Below are positions 62,137 through 64,000 of a stretch of 64,000 nt of DNA, piece after piece. Positions within the stretch are counted from its first letter, which is position 1. Each line of letters begins with the position of its first letter. Origin of the DNA: Rachycentron canadum (Eukaryota; Chordata; Actinopteri; Carangiformes; Rachycentridae); NCBI GenBank assembly GCA_038496675.1, contig CM076669.1, forward strand, positions 7,528,719 through 7,592,718. Direction: 5' to 3'. A program made the position numbers and the translations under genes. The notes under the pieces were generated by a model. The model searched no databases, was not told the DNA's origin, and saw nothing but the letters and a program-made list of their open reading frames with translations.

Positions 62137-62290
62137 TTTGGAAATGAGAGCCCTGTCAGTGGGGCTGCAGGAGAAGATGACAAAAATTGTTTCTGACTGT
62201 GCTCAGTTCTCACATCCACCACCCGCCTGGCGTCTGCGTCTGCTTGACCATTATAAGTATACAGGCAAGATACAGCGAGAACAGAACCAA
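62137..62290 (+). other. weak candidate coding exon
   Basis: An AAACAG acceptor (ending 62136) and a CAA|GTGAGT donor (62291) bound an open frame of 51 codons, ending in phase 0. It includes EKMTKIVSDCAQF and PPPAWRLRLLDHYKYTGK. Composition is protein-like and less AT-rich than the flanks, but the polypyrimidine tract is poor and I recognise no family. Confidence 0.2.
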
Positions 62291-64000
62291 GTGAGTGGCA
62301 GAGGCAATCAGGGGGTGGGGAAGACACGAATCAAGAGTCAGGAGAAAAGGAAAAGATAGATGCACACAGACAAAACTTTTTCTATGACATAAATCCTTTC
62401 CTGTTTAATTTTTTTTTTACATTTGCTGTCTTAAGAATATTCTGGTGGATGTTTAAAAGAAATGTATTAAGCCTAACTACTGTCACTAAAATTATTCCAG
62501 TTCATTTATTTGCATGTCTGTTACTCTCAAACTGTATTCTTACTATTTTTTGTAGATGGCATTTTTTTAAATTGATCTTTTAGAAACTACAAGCACTTTA
62601 GCTGTCAGATGTGGCCAGACAACATATTGTGCAAGCCCTTGTTTTAAGCCTGACCCAGCCTTAACTATGTCAGTGTGCTACTGTCCAGTTCTAGCTCGCT
62701 GGCTGTAACTGACTAACACCAACAGTGTTAAAGTGACAAAATCATATGCTGCATCGTTGCCAAAAGACTTAGCACAATTCATCTTTTCCTCTGTGACAAA
62801 TGAGGAAATGAAGCCAAAATACTTTCCAGTCTCAGTCTTTATTGTGACTACACGTTGATGGAAGTAAATTAAGAGGAAACCTCTTCAGTAATCAGTAATC
62901 AGTAACCATGTAGGAAAAAAGTATTTTATGTTGTTCGATTCTTTTATCAGTGATGTTCTGCCACTTATTTTATTTTAACACTGAAATATAGCAGGGGAGG
63001 GCAGAGTGGGCTCTATGTCTGAATGCATTTGCAAGTTTGTCCACACATATATGCATGTGTGTTTCTACGGTCATCTCTTGTGATGCCAACTGAAGTTTGC
63101 AAAGATTGTGGGTGGTTTGTGAGTTTATGTGCTTTTCACATCTGATTATATTCACATCACCCTGCCCCTTCAAGGATAATACTCTGGATCTGCATCTCTC
63201 TCTCTCTCTCTCTCTCACGTGCACACACATACATACATTGTATAATTTTAGTTTCCTAGTAACAGTCTCTTATTAATTTTAGATTATTTCCTTTAATTGT
63301 GTCCATTGTTTTATATCTTGGCGACCTGATTTTATAGATCCCATGGGTTTTGTTTATTGGTCAGATGTGCCTTGCGGTTGAGTTCACTTCATTCAGCTGT
63401 ATACACCCACCATTCTGTATTTGTGTGCTAAATGCTAATAATGACTGTTTCACTCCGAGTTGCTGCCACTCACATAATTGAATTTAACTTTGATTAGATT
63501 CACTAACTGCTTTGCTTAAAAACAGGAACTTTGGCATTAAGTATAAAATCAGTCTTGTTGACTTTGCACTGAGTGATGGATAAATCTTTGCCTTTATTTT
63601 TTTGAATGGTCCATTGCAGTTAAATTATGCCTGCCTGTTGCAGCTGCTATCTTTGATGTGTGTTTATTATGCAAATTTAGGTGTCATTCCAAAGCACTGG
63701 CTCTTCATTTCATTCTGTGCTTTTCTGTGTGTGCCCTATATTTGGGCCTTAGTTCAGCATTAAGTTAATGTTGTTCACTGATGAGGGCAGTTTGAGCAAA
63801 AGGCATACAATAGGTCTTCTCCTGTGGCTTAATTCATACTCATTTGTATGTGTGTAAGAATGTGTGTGTTTGGCCTAGAGCAGTGAGGGCCTGTTTGACT
63901 TCACACTCCGCAGAACATCAAATGGATAAATCAATTTGAAGGCTTGCAGGAAAAATAAATGTATGCTTCTGTGTGCATTTGTGTGTATGTGTGAGGGTTA
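62291..64000. other. intergenic or intronic, nothing recognised
   Basis: A (TC)n run lies at 63195-63216. A POU octamer (ATGCAAAT, 63669-63676) lies in TTATTATGCAAATTTAGG. No gene is visible up to the window end. Confidence 0.5.
63195..63216. repeat. (TC)n microsatellite
   Basis: There are eleven TC units. Confidence 0.92.

Noticed and set aside
1..64000. CRISPR arrays, operons or prokaryotic mobile elements
   Set aside because: There are no regularly spaced direct repeats with unique spacers, and all gene structure is eukaryotic.

Overview
This window is vertebrate nuclear DNA, almost certainly from a percomorph-type teleost fish. The evidence is split genes with GT-AG introns, many (CA)n/(GA)n microsatellites, AT-rich intergenic DNA, Tc1-like transposons typical of fish, and several short interspersed elements I recognise as common in spiny-rayed fish. 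Nothing suggests a microbe: no operons, no CRISPR array, no tRNA or rRNA cluster.

Two protein-coding genes are well supported, both on the + strand. (1) Positions 105-6196 hold the last four coding exons of st8sia1, the ganglioside GD3 synthase; exon 1, with the cytoplasmic tail and membrane anchor, lies upstream of the window. A 3' UTR with AATAAA and a GU-rich element follows, to about 6600. (2) Positions 23034-23546 hold an intronless 170-residue ORF inside a CpG-rich stretch (about 22650-23900). It carries an NTTQ-type motif as in CCER1 and HEXIM proteins, and is best called a CCER1/HEXIM-like nuclear protein. The two genes have no visible functional link: one acts in Golgi glycolipid synthesis, the other is probably nuclear.

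The 16 kb between the genes and the 40 kb after the second gene contain no other convincing coding gene. They hold microsatellites, a tRNA-derived SINE, a fold-back MITE, a deleted Tc1 MITE (52451-52968), a broken Tc1-like transposon with double terminal repeats (56948-58460), diverged repeats carrying nuclear-receptor half-sites (including a perfect 13-bp oestrogen-response-element core), and several dense blocks that look like conserved enhancers (13735-13985, 35270-35470, 37740-38010, 50340-50480). A possible promoter with a non-coding first exon lies at about 42390-42697, and a weak candidate exon at 62137-62290.

An assembly gap of 385 N occupies 58537-58921. The 14 bases just before it match the Tn5/Nextera mosaic-end adapter, so that edge is probably a sequencing artefact. 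I found no credible new molecular system. The most interesting items are the small HEXIM/CCER1-like protein, the ERE-bearing repeat, the enhancer-like blocks and the adapter at the gap.
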